Shown here: in pieces, positions 1-7,700 of the stretch
Numbering within the stretch: position 1 is the stretch's first letter
How the letters are laid out: each line of letters starts with the position of its first letter
Assembly (NCBI GenBank): GCA_964639275.1
Contig: CAZXCQ010000122.1
Location: forward strand, 1 to 17,681
Origin: CAZXCQ01 sp964639275
GTDB taxonomy: Bacteria > Desulfobacterota > DSM-4660 > Desulfatiglandales > Desulfatiglandaceae
Reading direction: 5' to 3'
Length of the DNA: 17,681 bases
Program-made: the position numbers and the translations under genes
Notes under the pieces: model-generated
Database searches by the model: none
Told to the model about the DNA's origin: nothing
Seen by the model: the letters and a program-made list of their open reading frames with translations, nothing else

Positions 1-25
1 GCCAGGTCTTCAATCTTGTCCTTTT

Positions 26-60
26 CCCTAACCCTGAACGCTGAACCCGGAACCTGTGAA
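26..60. repeat. Degenerate heptamer tandem repeat, CCCTGAA family
   Basis: Consecutive 7-mers CCCTGAA, CGCTGAA and CCCGGAA are followed by the 8-mer CCTGTGAA, with a partial CCCTAA before them. The array lies just past the 3' end of the acyl-CoA dehydrogenase gene. The same unit family recurs at 4149-4185. The rest of 1-69 shows no gene or convincing terminator. Confidence 0.7.
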
Positions 61-69
61 CGCCTTTTT

Positions 70-1290
70 TTACTGTTGCCTGGCAGCGCGACCGATGTCC
101 TTGGGAAGCCCCAGGACCCGCTCGCCGATGATGTTCCGCTGTATCTCGGAGGTTCCCGCCTCTATGGTGTTGCCCTTGGACCTCAAGAAGCTATACTGCC
201 AGAAGCCGTCCTGGACAGACCAGAGTGAGCCCCCCATGATCTGGCCATTGGGGCCCTGCATCCCCACTGCCGCCTCAGTGATCCTCTGGTTGGGCTCACT
301 CCACAGGATCTTTCCGATGGATCCCTCCGGACCCGGGACATCCCCCTGGAGCTGGGCACTGAGGTTACGCAGACCATGGTACTTCAAGACCATCACCTCG
401 ATGTATGCCTGGGCAAACTGCTGCCGGAAGATGGGATCTTCTATCACCGGCCTCCCCGATCGCCTGCCCTGTCGCGCCATCTCCACCATCTTTTCGATGT
501 TCCGCTGGTACACCGCACCCATGGTGATGTCTCCCACAACACGCTCGAACATCAGTGTGGTGATGGCAATCCGCCAGCCATCTCCCTCGTTTCCTACCAG
601 CATCTCCGCCGGCACTCGAACATCCTCCATATAGAGTTCGTTAAAGTCCTGTTCTCCCGTGATCTGGGTGATGGGTCTTATCTCAACGCCGGGGAGTCTC
701 ATGTCCATGAGGAGATAGCTGATCCCCTTGTGTTTCTTTGCCTCAGGATCTGTCCGCACCAGCAGGATGCAATAGTCGGCGATGTGGGCGAAACTGGTCC
801 AGACCTTCTGCCCGCTGACGACATAATGGTCATTGTCCTTGATCGCCCGTGTGGATACATTGGCGACATCCGACCCGGCATTGGGTTCGCTAAATCCCTG
901 ACACCAGATGTGTGTCCCATCCAGCAACTTTGGGAGAAACTCCCGCTTTTGTTCCTCGCTCCCGCAAAACAGGATGGTGGGGGCGGCCATGCCAAAGGTA
1001 ATAACACCTGGCGTCCTCAATTCAAGACAGGTGGAGGCAATGCCCTGAAGCACGATGACCTCCTCCATCAAGCTCCTCCCCTGCCCGCCATATTCCTTGG
1101 GGTAGTGGAGCCCGGCATATCCCGCCTCATAAAGCCTTCTCTGGAAATCCCTGTGGGCCCGGGCCCACTCCTGTGCTGAATCATAGTTCCGGTATCGTGA
1201 CGTATCCCATCCCTGGGGCAGATTTTCTTTCAGCCACGACAGGAACTCCTCTTTGAACGCCTCTTGCTCCGGGGTGAATTTGAAGTCCAT
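70..1290 (-). CDS. Acyl-CoA dehydrogenase, FadE26/ChsE-like type
   Basis: This is a 406-residue FAD-dependent acyl-CoA dehydrogenase, which would introduce the alpha-beta double bond in an acyl-CoA and pass electrons to ETF. The N-terminal helical domain starts MDFKFTPEQEAF, the central FAD-binding part carries GFSEPNAGSDVA (about 132-143), and the C-terminus has TIEAGTSEIQRNIIGERVLG (375-394), typical of the FadE26/ChsE branch known from steroid side-chain and branched-acid degradation. The usual Glu just before GTSEI is shifted one residue, so E249 in FERVV is a candidate base. An upstream in-frame start at 1365 would overlap the thiolase by 35 bp. ATG 1290 is preferred because GAGAGG lies a few bases upstream and the protein then begins with the family N-terminus. 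It is the last gene of a three-gene block, 40 bp after the thiolase. The family is certain; the substrate is unknown. Confidence 0.93.
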   Translation of the reverse strand: MDFKFTPEQEAFKEEFLSWLKENLPQGWDTSRYRNYDSAQEWARAHRDFQRRLYEAGYAGLHYPKEYGGQGRSLMEEVIVLQGIASTCLELRTPGVITFGMAAPTILFCGSEEQKREFLPKLLDGTHIWCQGFSEPNAGSDVANVSTRAIKDNDHYVVSGQKVWTSFAHIADYCILLVRTDPEAKKHKGISYLLMDMRLPGVEIRPITQITGEQDFNELYMEDVRVPAEMLVGNEGDGWRIAITTLMFERVVGDITMGAVYQRNIEKMVEMARQGRRSGRPVIEDPIFRQQFAQAYIEVMVLKYHGLRNLSAQLQGDVPGPEGSIGKILWSEPNQRITEAAVGMQGPNGQIMGGSLWSVQDGFWQYSFLRSKGNTIEAGTSEIQRNIIGERVLGLPKDIGRAARQQ

Positions 1291-1330
1291 TTGACGCCTC
1301 TCGTTTTTTGATAAAGGGACTCTCTCAACT

Positions 1331-2536
1331 TTAGTCTTTTCCGATGATCGAAATAGCGGCCACATTCATCCAGGGCGTGCCCCCAAGGTTGTGCGTGAGG
1401 CCCAGCCGGGCATTCTTGACCTTTCTTTCCTCAGGGACCCTATCGAGGATCTGTTCATACATGGCATAGATCATCCGCAGTCCGGATGCGCCGATGGGGT
1501 GACCATAGCACTTGAGCCCCCCATCCACCTGGCAGGGGACCTGTCCGTCCAGATCATAGAACCCGTTCATGATGTCGTCATAGCTCCCGCCTTTGGGCGA
1601 GATATGGAGGTCTTCCATGGTAACCATCTCGGTAATGGAGAAGCAGTCGTGGACCTCCATCATGTTGATCTCTTTTCGAGGGTCCTTAATCCCCGCCTCT
1701 TCATAGGCCTTTGCGGCCGCCTTCCGCGTGGTGACAAAATGGGAGCCATCCCAGTTTGAGTACATGGCCTCTTCACCAGAACTGTCCGATATCTGCAGGG
1801 CCTTTACCATCACGATATCCTGATTCTTCTTGAGGGCCTCTGCGATCTCGGGTGTGGCGATAATGGCGCAGGCGGCCCCGTCGCTTACCCCGCAGCAGTC
1901 AAAAAGACCCAGGGGATAGGCCACCATGGGGGCGGCCTTGATCTGTTCCTCGGTGACCACCTTTCGCAGGTGGGCCTTTGGATTCAAAGCGCCGTTGGCA
2001 TGGCTCTTTGCCGAGACATGCGCAATGGCATCCTTTATCTTGTCCATCGAGATACCCCACCTGGCCCCATAGGCCGTCGCCAGCTGGGCAAACATCCCGG
2101 GCGGCGTCATGTTGGCCCCCACCATCATGGCGTTGACCCCCCTTGCGGCACCGCCGGGCAGCCCGCCGTAGCCCGTATCCTTGAGTTTCTCGACGCCCAT
2201 GGCCAAAACGATATCATAAACACCCGCCGCCACCGAATAGCACGCGGCCCGAAAGGCCTCGGTTGCGGTTGCACAAAAGTTCTCCGTCCGGGTGACCGGG
2301 ATATAGGGCAGTTTTAGGGTCAGGGCCAGGGGCAGGGCGGCCTTGCCCACATTTACCTCGTCAAAATGGGAGCCCAGGTACGCCGCCTGTATCTCCTTTT
2401 TGTCAATACCCGCATCCGCCAGGCACTCAACAAATGCCTCCACCATCAGGTCCTCGGCACTGGATTCCCATCTCTCACCAAACCGGGTACATCCCATACC
2501 GATGATTGCCACCTTATCCTTTATTCCTTCAGCCAT
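1331..2536 (-). CDS. SCP2-type thiolase (acetyl-CoA C-acyltransferase family)
   Basis: This 401-residue thiolase-fold enzyme should catalyse CoA-dependent cleavage, or the reverse condensation, of a 3-ketoacyl-CoA. Visible active-site elements are the nucleophile C88 in ENFCAT, H296 in the HDCF motif that replaces NEAF in SCP2-type enzymes, and GHPIGASG (345-352) with H346. The C-terminal HNLGG replaces the CxG motif of classical thiolases. It starts one base after the stop of the HMGCS-like/DUF35 gene, and its ribosome binding site (GGAGGTGA) lies inside that gene's end, so translation is probably coupled. Archaeal thiolase/HMGCS/DUF35 complexes and bacterial thiolase-DUF35 pairs (BbsA/BbsB, Ltp2/ChsH2) suggest a physical complex. 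Retention of Cys and His argues for true thiolase chemistry rather than the retro-aldol chemistry of Ltp2. The stop codon overlaps one ACTTTAG repeat unit. Confidence 0.93.
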   Translation of the reverse strand: MAEGIKDKVAIIGMGCTRFGERWESSAEDLMVEAFVECLADAGIDKKEIQAAYLGSHFDEVNVGKAALPLALTLKLPYIPVTRTENFCATATEAFRAACYSVAAGVYDIVLAMGVEKLKDTGYGGLPGGAARGVNAMMVGANMTPPGMFAQLATAYGARWGISMDKIKDAIAHVSAKSHANGALNPKAHLRKVVTEEQIKAAPMVAYPLGLFDCCGVSDGAACAIIATPEIAEALKKNQDIVMVKALQISDSSGEEAMYSNWDGSHFVTTRKAAAKAYEEAGIKDPRKEINMMEVHDCFSITEMVTMEDLHISPKGGSYDDIMNGFYDLDGQVPCQVDGGLKCYGHPIGASGLRMIYAMYEQILDRVPEERKVKNARLGLTHNLGGTPWMNVAAISIIGKD

Positions 2537-2537
2537 C

Positions 2538-3995
2538 TTATTTCACCTCCTCGATTGGCACAGCCTTCCAGAAATATCCCACGATATCCCGCTTTGCGTC
2601 ATAATATTTTCTCCGAAAACTCATCTTGACCGGCATCCCGGTTGCCAGCGATTCAAGGTCACAATCGGTGAAATCAAAATAGTATTTTCCTCCCCCCTCA
2701 AAATCAATCGCCCCATAAACAGCGGGTGGATTATACGAAGCGGCCAGCATGTCTCCGGTGTAGCTGATGATACGCCCGATCTTGTCTGAAAAACGATACT
2801 CATCCATTTCGTCAACCGCCCCACAATCGGGATTTACACAAATCCTCTGGGGGGGAAGCTGGGCTGTGCCGCATTTCTTACACTGACTCCCCCAGAGCCC
2901 CAGGACCATTTTTCTTCCCCGCCACAGAGAGGACCAGCGTGTCCAGAGGTCCTCCTCTGCGCGCAGCCCTGCGTCCCCAGGGAGGATGTCACGCCAGACC
3001 AGGTACTTTGTATAGTTGTCCAGCTCTTCCTTCCTTGCCAGGGACCCGGAAATCCCGGCCCTGTCTTTCCGGTTTTCTATCCCTTTGGTAACCTCGAAAT
3101 AGAGGGCATCACACCCGCTACCAAAACTCACCACGAGTATCTTGTCTCCCGGTTTTGCCTGTTCGAGGGCAGAGACCAGCATCACCAGGGCATGGGGTGT
3201 TCCGGTCTCCCCTACCTCAGCCTGGAGATTGCTCTGTTCAACCTCCGGTGAAATCCCCAGCACCGCGTTGAGCTTTTTCCGTGCCGCTCCGTAATGGCAG
3301 GGATAGACGACCCTGGCAAAATCGGTGATCTTTAGCTGGTATTTGCCAAGGAGGCCGTTTACCGCCTCCGGGACCAGTTGATCAAATCCCAGGTCCCTGA
3401 TCCACCGGTCTTCCCACTGACGGTCAAACTTGGCAAATTCACCCCGGTAGTGATCCACAAAGTCATACGTGGTGGAATATGACCCCTTGAATTCGGCAAT
3501 GACATCATTACTCCCCACCAGAAATGCGGCCGCCCCATCTCCAAAGATCAACTCCTGCGGGGAGGCGGGTTTTCCCAGACGACAATCGGACGAACACACA
3601 AGGATGTTGTTTGTCCTTTTGGATTCTACCCCTTCCAGGGCAGACAGGAGTGCCGTGGTCCCGGCCTTGACCCCGCCGCCGAAATCCGCTGCGCGGATAT
3701 GATCATCAAGACCGAGGGCGGCAGTAATGATGCCGGCATTGAGTCTTTCCTTGTACGGCATGGTAGTGGAGGCAAAGTAGACCCCTTCCACCCCGGAGCG
3801 TTCAACCCCGTTGAGGGCATCGATCCCGGCTGCCACGGCCATGGTGATACTGTCCTCGTCAAAATTGGCAACCGCCTTCTCGCCTCTGGCGTTGGCTATG
3901 TTCCCCGGGTTCATCCATCCAATGGCCTTATAAATCAGTCCACGGTTCAGACGATATCTGGGTACATAGCCACCATAAGAACATATTCCGATCAT
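2538..3995 (-). CDS. HMG-CoA-synthase-like protein fused to a DUF35 zinc-ribbon/OB-fold domain
   Basis: This 485-residue protein has two parts. Residues 1 to about 305 form an HMG-CoA-synthase-like (KAS III-type thiolase-superfamily) domain with ELIFGDGAAAFLV (148-160), YPCHYGAARKK (231-241) and SFGSGCDALYFEV (290-302). Residues about 330-480 form a DUF35 domain: a rubredoxin-like zinc ribbon with C372, C375, C386 and C391, then an OB-fold beginning near IISYT. Aligned by eye to archaeal HMG-CoA synthase motifs, the catalytic Cys position (before KAGT) is V109, encoded GTC, and the catalytic Glu position (before SHPY) is T77; the catalytic His appears kept as H234. Normal HMG-CoA synthesis is therefore unlikely, and a scaffolding or divergent role with the thiolase is more plausible (inference). 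The ATG at 3995 has GGGAGG about 6 bases upstream. It is the first gene of its block, with the thiolase 1 bp downstream. Confidence 0.9.
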   Translation of the reverse strand: MIGICSYGGYVPRYRLNRGLIYKAIGWMNPGNIANARGEKAVANFDEDSITMAVAAGIDALNGVERSGVEGVYFASTTMPYKERLNAGIITAALGLDDHIRAADFGGGVKAGTTALLSALEGVESKRTNNILVCSSDCRLGKPASPQELIFGDGAAAFLVGSNDVIAEFKGSYSTTYDFVDHYRGEFAKFDRQWEDRWIRDLGFDQLVPEAVNGLLGKYQLKITDFARVVYPCHYGAARKKLNAVLGISPEVEQSNLQAEVGETGTPHALVMLVSALEQAKPGDKILVVSFGSGCDALYFEVTKGIENRKDRAGISGSLARKEELDNYTKYLVWRDILPGDAGLRAEEDLWTRWSSLWRGRKMVLGLWGSQCKKCGTAQLPPQRICVNPDCGAVDEMDEYRFSDKIGRIISYTGDMLAASYNPPAVYGAIDFEGGGKYYFDFTDCDLESLATGMPVKMSFRRKYYDAKRDIVGYFWKAVPIEEVK

Positions 3996-4065
3996 GCAAA
4001 CCTCCCTTCTTCACGAAAAACTGTTCTGGAACTGTAAGATTCAATTAAAACGGCTAACAATATTT

Positions 4066-4083
4066 TGACTCTCCGGGGAGTCA
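4066..4083. promoter_or_regulatory. Palindrome upstream of the HMGCS-like gene
   Basis: TGACTC and GAGTCA form a perfect 6-bp inverted repeat around TCCGGG, about 70 bp upstream of the HMGCS-like start. It could be an operator or a small RNA hairpin. A weak promoter-like TTGTTA and TTACAG pair, 17 bp apart, lies between it and the gene on the minus strand. No regulator gene is nearby. Confidence 0.3.
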
Positions 4084-4148
4084 GCTTCGCGGTTCAAGCC
4101 TCAATATTTTTCCCGGATGGGCGGGACAAAATCTTGATGGGTCTCTAA

Positions 4149-4185
4149 CCTTGAACTGTGAACCTTGGAACCCTGAACCTATCAA
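4149..4185. repeat. Degenerate heptamer tandem repeat, CCYTGAA family
   Basis: The units CCTTGAA, CTGTGAA, CCTTGGAA, CCCTGAA and CCTATCAA follow one another without gaps; two have an extra base. They resemble the array at 26-60. The array lies between the HMGCS-like gene and the foldback element. Confidence 0.7.
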
Positions 4186-4259
4186 CTTACTATATTGCCT
4201 TATGGCCCTTGGTGTCAAATCTTTGAAACGCATCTCTTTACCAGGCCTTTCCCGGCTTA

Positions 4260-4438
4260 GGGCTCGTTCAAAAATAACTTGGCAGAATTGACGCTCAGAT
4301 TTGGGTCAGGTTTGGTTGTCGTGATTGAGTGAAGCCACAGGAATAGCTGAACTATTTCGAGGACTTCACGATTGAGCGGCGACCGAAGATGGCCCAAAGC
4401 TGAGATGGGAAAATGTTAAGTTATTTTTGAACGAGCCC
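4260..4438. mobile_element. 179-bp foldback MITE-like element with TTA target duplication
   Basis: The two ends are perfect 21-bp inverted repeats: 4260-4280 begins GGGCTCGTTC, and 4418-4438 is its reverse complement. A direct TTA flanks each side (4257-4259 and 4439-4441), consistent with a 3-bp target duplication. The two 87-base halves align without gaps as an imperfect palindrome centred at 4349, with AATAG/CTATT closing the central loop. No coding frame of note lies inside, so it would be a non-autonomous element moved by a transposase encoded elsewhere. The TNA duplication recalls some IS5-family groups, but the family is not established here. Confidence 0.82.
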
Positions 4439-4487
4439 TTAGTCAACAGATACATGGTGGCCATGTGTGAGAGGGTCTCCAGGTCCA

Positions 4488-4530
4488 ACAAAAAAGAGGG
4501 CTTCCACACATGTGCACGCGGAAGCCCCCT
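4488..4530 (-). terminator. Intrinsic terminator after the binding-protein gene
   Basis: On the minus strand an 8-bp stem, GGGCTTCC (4527-4520) with GGAAGCCC (4505-4498), encloses a 14-base loop and is followed by TCTTTTTTG. It lies about 25 bp past the stop of the periplasmic binding protein gene and should end the liv operon transcript. It separates that operon from the foldback element and the HMGCS-like block. Confidence 0.85.
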
Positions 4531-4553
4531 TGGAGTCGAGGTAAAAACGACGT

Positions 4554-5747
4554 TTAATAGGGTTTCTTGTAATACAGATTCGGCTCAATCACGACGTACC
4601 TGCCGTCCTTGACAATGTTCATATTGGCATAGAAGGCACCCTGATGGTTGTTTGGTGTAAAGGTATAGGGTGGTCCTCCAAAGATCTTGTCCGGTTCTTC
4701 TCTGAATGTCTCAAGGGCGTCAACCAGCTTTTCCCGCGTCAGGTCCTTACCTGCCCTCTCGGCGGCAATGGCGAAGTAATGGACCCCGGCATATCCGGCT
4801 GTTGTCGGCAGGTCCGGATCCTTTCCAAACCAGTCTACGTGCCGTTTCCACCACTCCCGAACCGTCGGTAGTTCGCTGTCCTTATAGACCATGGGAGTCT
4901 GGCCGGTGCAGTAGAACCCGTCGGCTGAAAACCCTGCCTTCTTGCACAACAATGGCACATACTTTGTATAGGCAGGCGACATTCCGCACATATCCACATC
5001 CCAACCGATCTTTTTGGCCTCCTTTAGTGCCCCCACTGTCTCCCGGATGACCGTGGCCAGGATCACCAGTTGGACATCGGCCTTTCTCAGTTTGGCGATC
5101 TGAGAGCTGAACTCGGTGGCGCCCCTCTTGTACGATTCTGCCGCAGTGAGCTTCAACCCCTCGGCTGCCAGCTGATCCTCTACCCCCTTTTTCATGATGG
5201 CCCCCATCTCGTCATCCTGATACAGTAGCCCGATCCTCTTGTACCCCTTTTTCTTAGTAAAATATTTCACTATCATCCGTGCCTGATCATAGTATGGCGT
5301 AAACCCCGCAAAACTGTAGCGATCATAGGGTTCGTAAAAGAGTGACGCAGCGGTCAGGGGAAACATCTGTGGGATCTTCTTTCTCGAGATGATGGGCTTT
5401 GTGGCACCGGCGGTCGGGGATCCCATGTTGCCGATAAAACAAAAGACCTTATCCCGGTTGATCATCTTGTTGGTCACCATGATGGCCTTTTTGGGATCAT
5501 AGGCACTGTCTTCGATCACCAGCCTGATCTTTCTCCCGTGGATGCCCCCTGCCTCGTTGATCTCGCGGGCCCTCATCTCCAGGCCGTTTTTGACCTGTGT
5601 ACCCCAGCCGGCAATGGGTCCGCTCAGGTCCTGGTGGGAGCCAATGACGATCTCCTCATCGGTCACACCCACTTCTGCCTTTGAGACGCCATAGAGCCCC
5701 ATTGCCATTGCCAGGGTCACCATCACCACCACTATCGCCTTTTTCAT
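4554..5747 (-). CDS. ABC transporter periplasmic substrate-binding protein, branched-chain amino acid (Liv/HAAT) type
   Basis: This 397-residue periplasmic solute receptor would deliver a ligand to the LivHM permease. The start MKKAIVVVMVTLAMAMG is a typical Sec signal peptide, with likely cleavage after VSKA (residue 24) before EVGVTDEEIVIGS. The mature part is a type I periplasmic binding fold (Peripla_BP_6): IVIGSHQDLSGPIAGWG near the N-terminus, then a receptor-like core containing RIGLLYQDDEMG. ATG 5747 was chosen because AAAGGAGG lies 7 bases upstream; the earlier in-frame start at 5771 would place that site inside the coding region and precede the signal peptide. It lies last in the liv operon behind the CoA ligase and ends at an intrinsic terminator. 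The neighbours suggest the ligand is an organic, possibly aromatic or fatty, acid rather than an amino acid; this cannot be read from the sequence. Confidence 0.92.
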   Translation of the reverse strand: MKKAIVVVMVTLAMAMGLYGVSKAEVGVTDEEIVIGSHQDLSGPIAGWGTQVKNGLEMRAREINEAGGIHGRKIRLVIEDSAYDPKKAIMVTNKMINRDKVFCFIGNMGSPTAGATKPIISRKKIPQMFPLTAASLFYEPYDRYSFAGFTPYYDQARMIVKYFTKKKGYKRIGLLYQDDEMGAIMKKGVEDQLAAEGLKLTAAESYKRGATEFSSQIAKLRKADVQLVILATVIRETVGALKEAKKIGWDVDMCGMSPAYTKYVPLLCKKAGFSADGFYCTGQTPMVYKDSELPTVREWWKRHVDWFGKDPDLPTTAGYAGVHYFAIAAERAGKDLTREKLVDALETFREEPDKIFGGPPYTFTPNNHQGAFYANMNIVKDGRYVVIEPNLYYKKPY

Positions 5748-5821
5748 CTTTTGCCTCCTTTCATAAGCCACAGGTTAAAGGTTTATGATTCAGAAACACC
5801 ACTACTAAATCCGTTCTTTCA

Positions 5822-5855
5822 ACTTTAGTTCACTTTAGTCACTTTAGCTCACTTC
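5822..5855. repeat. Short tandem repeat, ACTTTAGNTC units
   Basis: Three units, ACTTTAGTTC, ACTTTAGTC and ACTTTAGCTC, plus a partial ACTTC lie in the 114-bp gap between the ligase stop and the binding-protein start. One isolated unit, ACTTTAGTC, occurs at 1329-1337 over the thiolase stop codon. No function is evident. Confidence 0.7.
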
Positions 5856-5861
5856 CCTCCC

Positions 5862-7700
5862 CTAATACATCGATTCAATAACATCTCTAAACTTCTGATT
5901 CACAAACTTCCTCTTTAACTTCATGGTGGGGGTAATCTCATCATCATCCTCGGTCAACTTAATGTCAATCAGACTAAATTTCTTGATGGTCTCCACCCGG
6001 GCAAATTTCTTGTTGACTTTGTCCACCTCTTTCTGGATAAGCCTGATCACCTCAGACGCCTTGGTCAGACTGGCGTAAGTGGTAAAAGGAATGCGGTTTT
6101 CCTGGGCATATTCCATGACATTTTCATCATCGATCATAATGAGCGCGGTGAGGTACTTCCTCCCGTCTCCAATGACAATGGCGTCGTTGATATAGGGACT
6201 AAACTTGAGCTGGTTTTCGATTTCAGAGGGGGTGATGTTCTTTCCTCCGGAGGTGATGATGATGTCCTTTTTCCGATCCGATATGATGAGGTGGCCATCC
6301 TCGTCAATCTCTCCCACATCCCCTGTATGGAGCCATCCATCGACGATGGTCTCTGCGGTCTTTTCCGGGTCGTTGTAATATCCCATAAACACATGGGGCC
6401 CTTTCAGGAGAATCTCCCCGTCCTCGGCAATCCTGATCTCGGCCCTGGGAAGGGCCTTCCCCACCGTGCCGAATTTTACATCGTTTTCATAATGGATCGA
6501 AGTGGGGCCACAGTTTTCGGTTTGCCCATAGACCTCCCGCATGTCGAGCCCGAGTGAATGGTAGAACTTGAGGAGATCGGGGGAAATTGGGGCAGCCCCG
6601 GACAAAAGATATCGGGCCCTGTCCAATCCTATGGATTTCTTGAGGTTTTTTAAGACCGTCCAGTCCGCCAGTTTGAAGAGGAGGGCCAGGTAAAGCGGAG
6701 GTCTCGATCGGCTCAATCGATGATCCGAGACCTTTTGACCAATACCCATCGCCCATTTGAAGGCCAATTTTTCCAAGCGGGTCGAATCTCTCATTCGGAG
6801 TACCAGCCCGGAATAGAACTTCTCCCAGATGCGGGGGACGGCAAAGAAGACCGTCGGGGAGACCTCACGGATGTTTTCAGGGACCGTATCCAGCTCCTCC
6901 ACAAAATTTATGGTAAAGCCTGCCAGAAGGGGGTTGAAGACCGACACCATTCGCTGGGCAATGTGGCAAAGAGGCAGGAAGGAGAGTATCTCGTCGTTCT
7001 CATATCCGGGATTGACATGGTCCTGCATTTCCATGACGCTGAGGATGTTTTTGTGCGAGATCATGGCCCCTTTGGGCGGGCCGGTGGTGCCGGAGGTGTA
7101 AATCAGGATGGCCAGATCATCGGGCTGAGGTCTGTGGAGAAGCCCTTCAAAAAGCCCGGGGTCTTGTTGATCCAGATCCTTTCCCCGTCCCAGCAACTCA
7201 TCAAAGCTCATGAGCATCGGGTCTTTGAAATCCCGGAGCCCTTCCATGTCCATGACGACGATCTTTTCAAGAAGAGGCAGTTTATCCCGAACCTGTAATA
7301 TCTTGTCCAGTTGTTCCTCGTCTTCGGCAATATAAAACCTCGCCCCGCTGTGGCCGACCACATACGCCACCTGCTCTGGAGAGTCTGTGGGGTAGATCCC
7401 CACGGTCACGCCTCCCGCGGCCAGAATCCCCATATCGCTGTAAAGCCATTCCGGGTTATTCTCGCTGATAATGGTTGCACGATCGCCCTTTTTCAGCCCG
7501 AGGGCCCCCAACCCCAGACCGACATATTTTGCCTTTTCCCCATAGGTCGCCCACGAGATATCCCGCCAGATGCCAAACTCCTTTTCACGCATGGCCGTCC
7601 GGTCGCCCCACTCTTGCACCCGACGCCAGAACAGGAGAGGAACCGTGTTTAGGTCCGGACCCAACGAGTTTCTCAGTGCCTCTTGACCCCTTAGCGCCAT
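5862..7700 (-). CDS. Long-chain-type acyl-CoA synthetase (AMP-forming)
   Basis: This 612-residue adenylate-forming enzyme would activate a carboxylic acid to its acyl-CoA with ATP at the inner face of the membrane. Motifs in order are the P-loop YTSGTTGPPKG (201-211), YGQTENCG (391-398), GWLHTGDVGEIDEDG (455-469), and the hinge SDRKKDIIITSGGKNITPSE (474-493). The C-terminal PTMKLKRK (591-598) is typical of the long-chain/FadD15-like branch. ATG 7700 has purine-rich AGAGGAAG upstream; a GTG at 7718 would add VEEEEE and enlarge the overlap with livF. The gene overlaps the livF end by about 10 bp and precedes the binding protein, so import and activation are probably made from one transcript. 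The exact chain length or aromatic specificity is unknown. Confidence 0.93.
   Translation of the reverse strand: MALRGQEALRNSLGPDLNTVPLLFWRRVQEWGDRTAMREKEFGIWRDISWATYGEKAKYVGLGLGALGLKKGDRATIISENNPEWLYSDMGILAAGGVTVGIYPTDSPEQVAYVVGHSGARFYIAEDEEQLDKILQVRDKLPLLEKIVVMDMEGLRDFKDPMLMSFDELLGRGKDLDQQDPGLFEGLLHRPQPDDLAILIYTSGTTGPPKGAMISHKNILSVMEMQDHVNPGYENDEILSFLPLCHIAQRMVSVFNPLLAGFTINFVEELDTVPENIREVSPTVFFAVPRIWEKFYSGLVLRMRDSTRLEKLAFKWAMGIGQKVSDHRLSRSRPPLYLALLFKLADWTVLKNLKKSIGLDRARYLLSGAAPISPDLLKFYHSLGLDMREVYGQTENCGPTSIHYENDVKFGTVGKALPRAEIRIAEDGEILLKGPHVFMGYYNDPEKTAETIVDGWLHTGDVGEIDEDGHLIISDRKKDIIITSGGKNITPSEIENQLKFSPYINDAIVIGDGRKYLTALIMIDDENVMEYAQENRIPFTTYASLTKASEVIRLIQKEVDKVNKKFARVETIKKFSLIDIKLTEDDDEITPTMKLKRKFVNQKFRDVIESMY

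Noticed and set aside
26..60. Tandem repeats as a CRISPR array
   Set aside because: Units are 7 bases with no spacers, and no cas genes are present.
376..1179. Long open frame on the plus strand (267 codons) antisense to the acyl-CoA dehydrogenase
   Set aside because: No family motif is recognisable in it, and the minus-strand frame has a clear full-length family protein; GC-rich codon bias produces such shadows.
1291..1365. N-terminal extension of the first acyl-CoA dehydrogenase
   Set aside because: It would overlap the thiolase gene and adds residues not typical of the family; ATG 1290 has its own GAGAGG site.
4427..4612. Small plus-strand open frame between the foldback element and the binding-protein end
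   Set aside because: It runs through the terminator hairpin and the inverted repeat, with no ribosome binding site or recognisable similarity.
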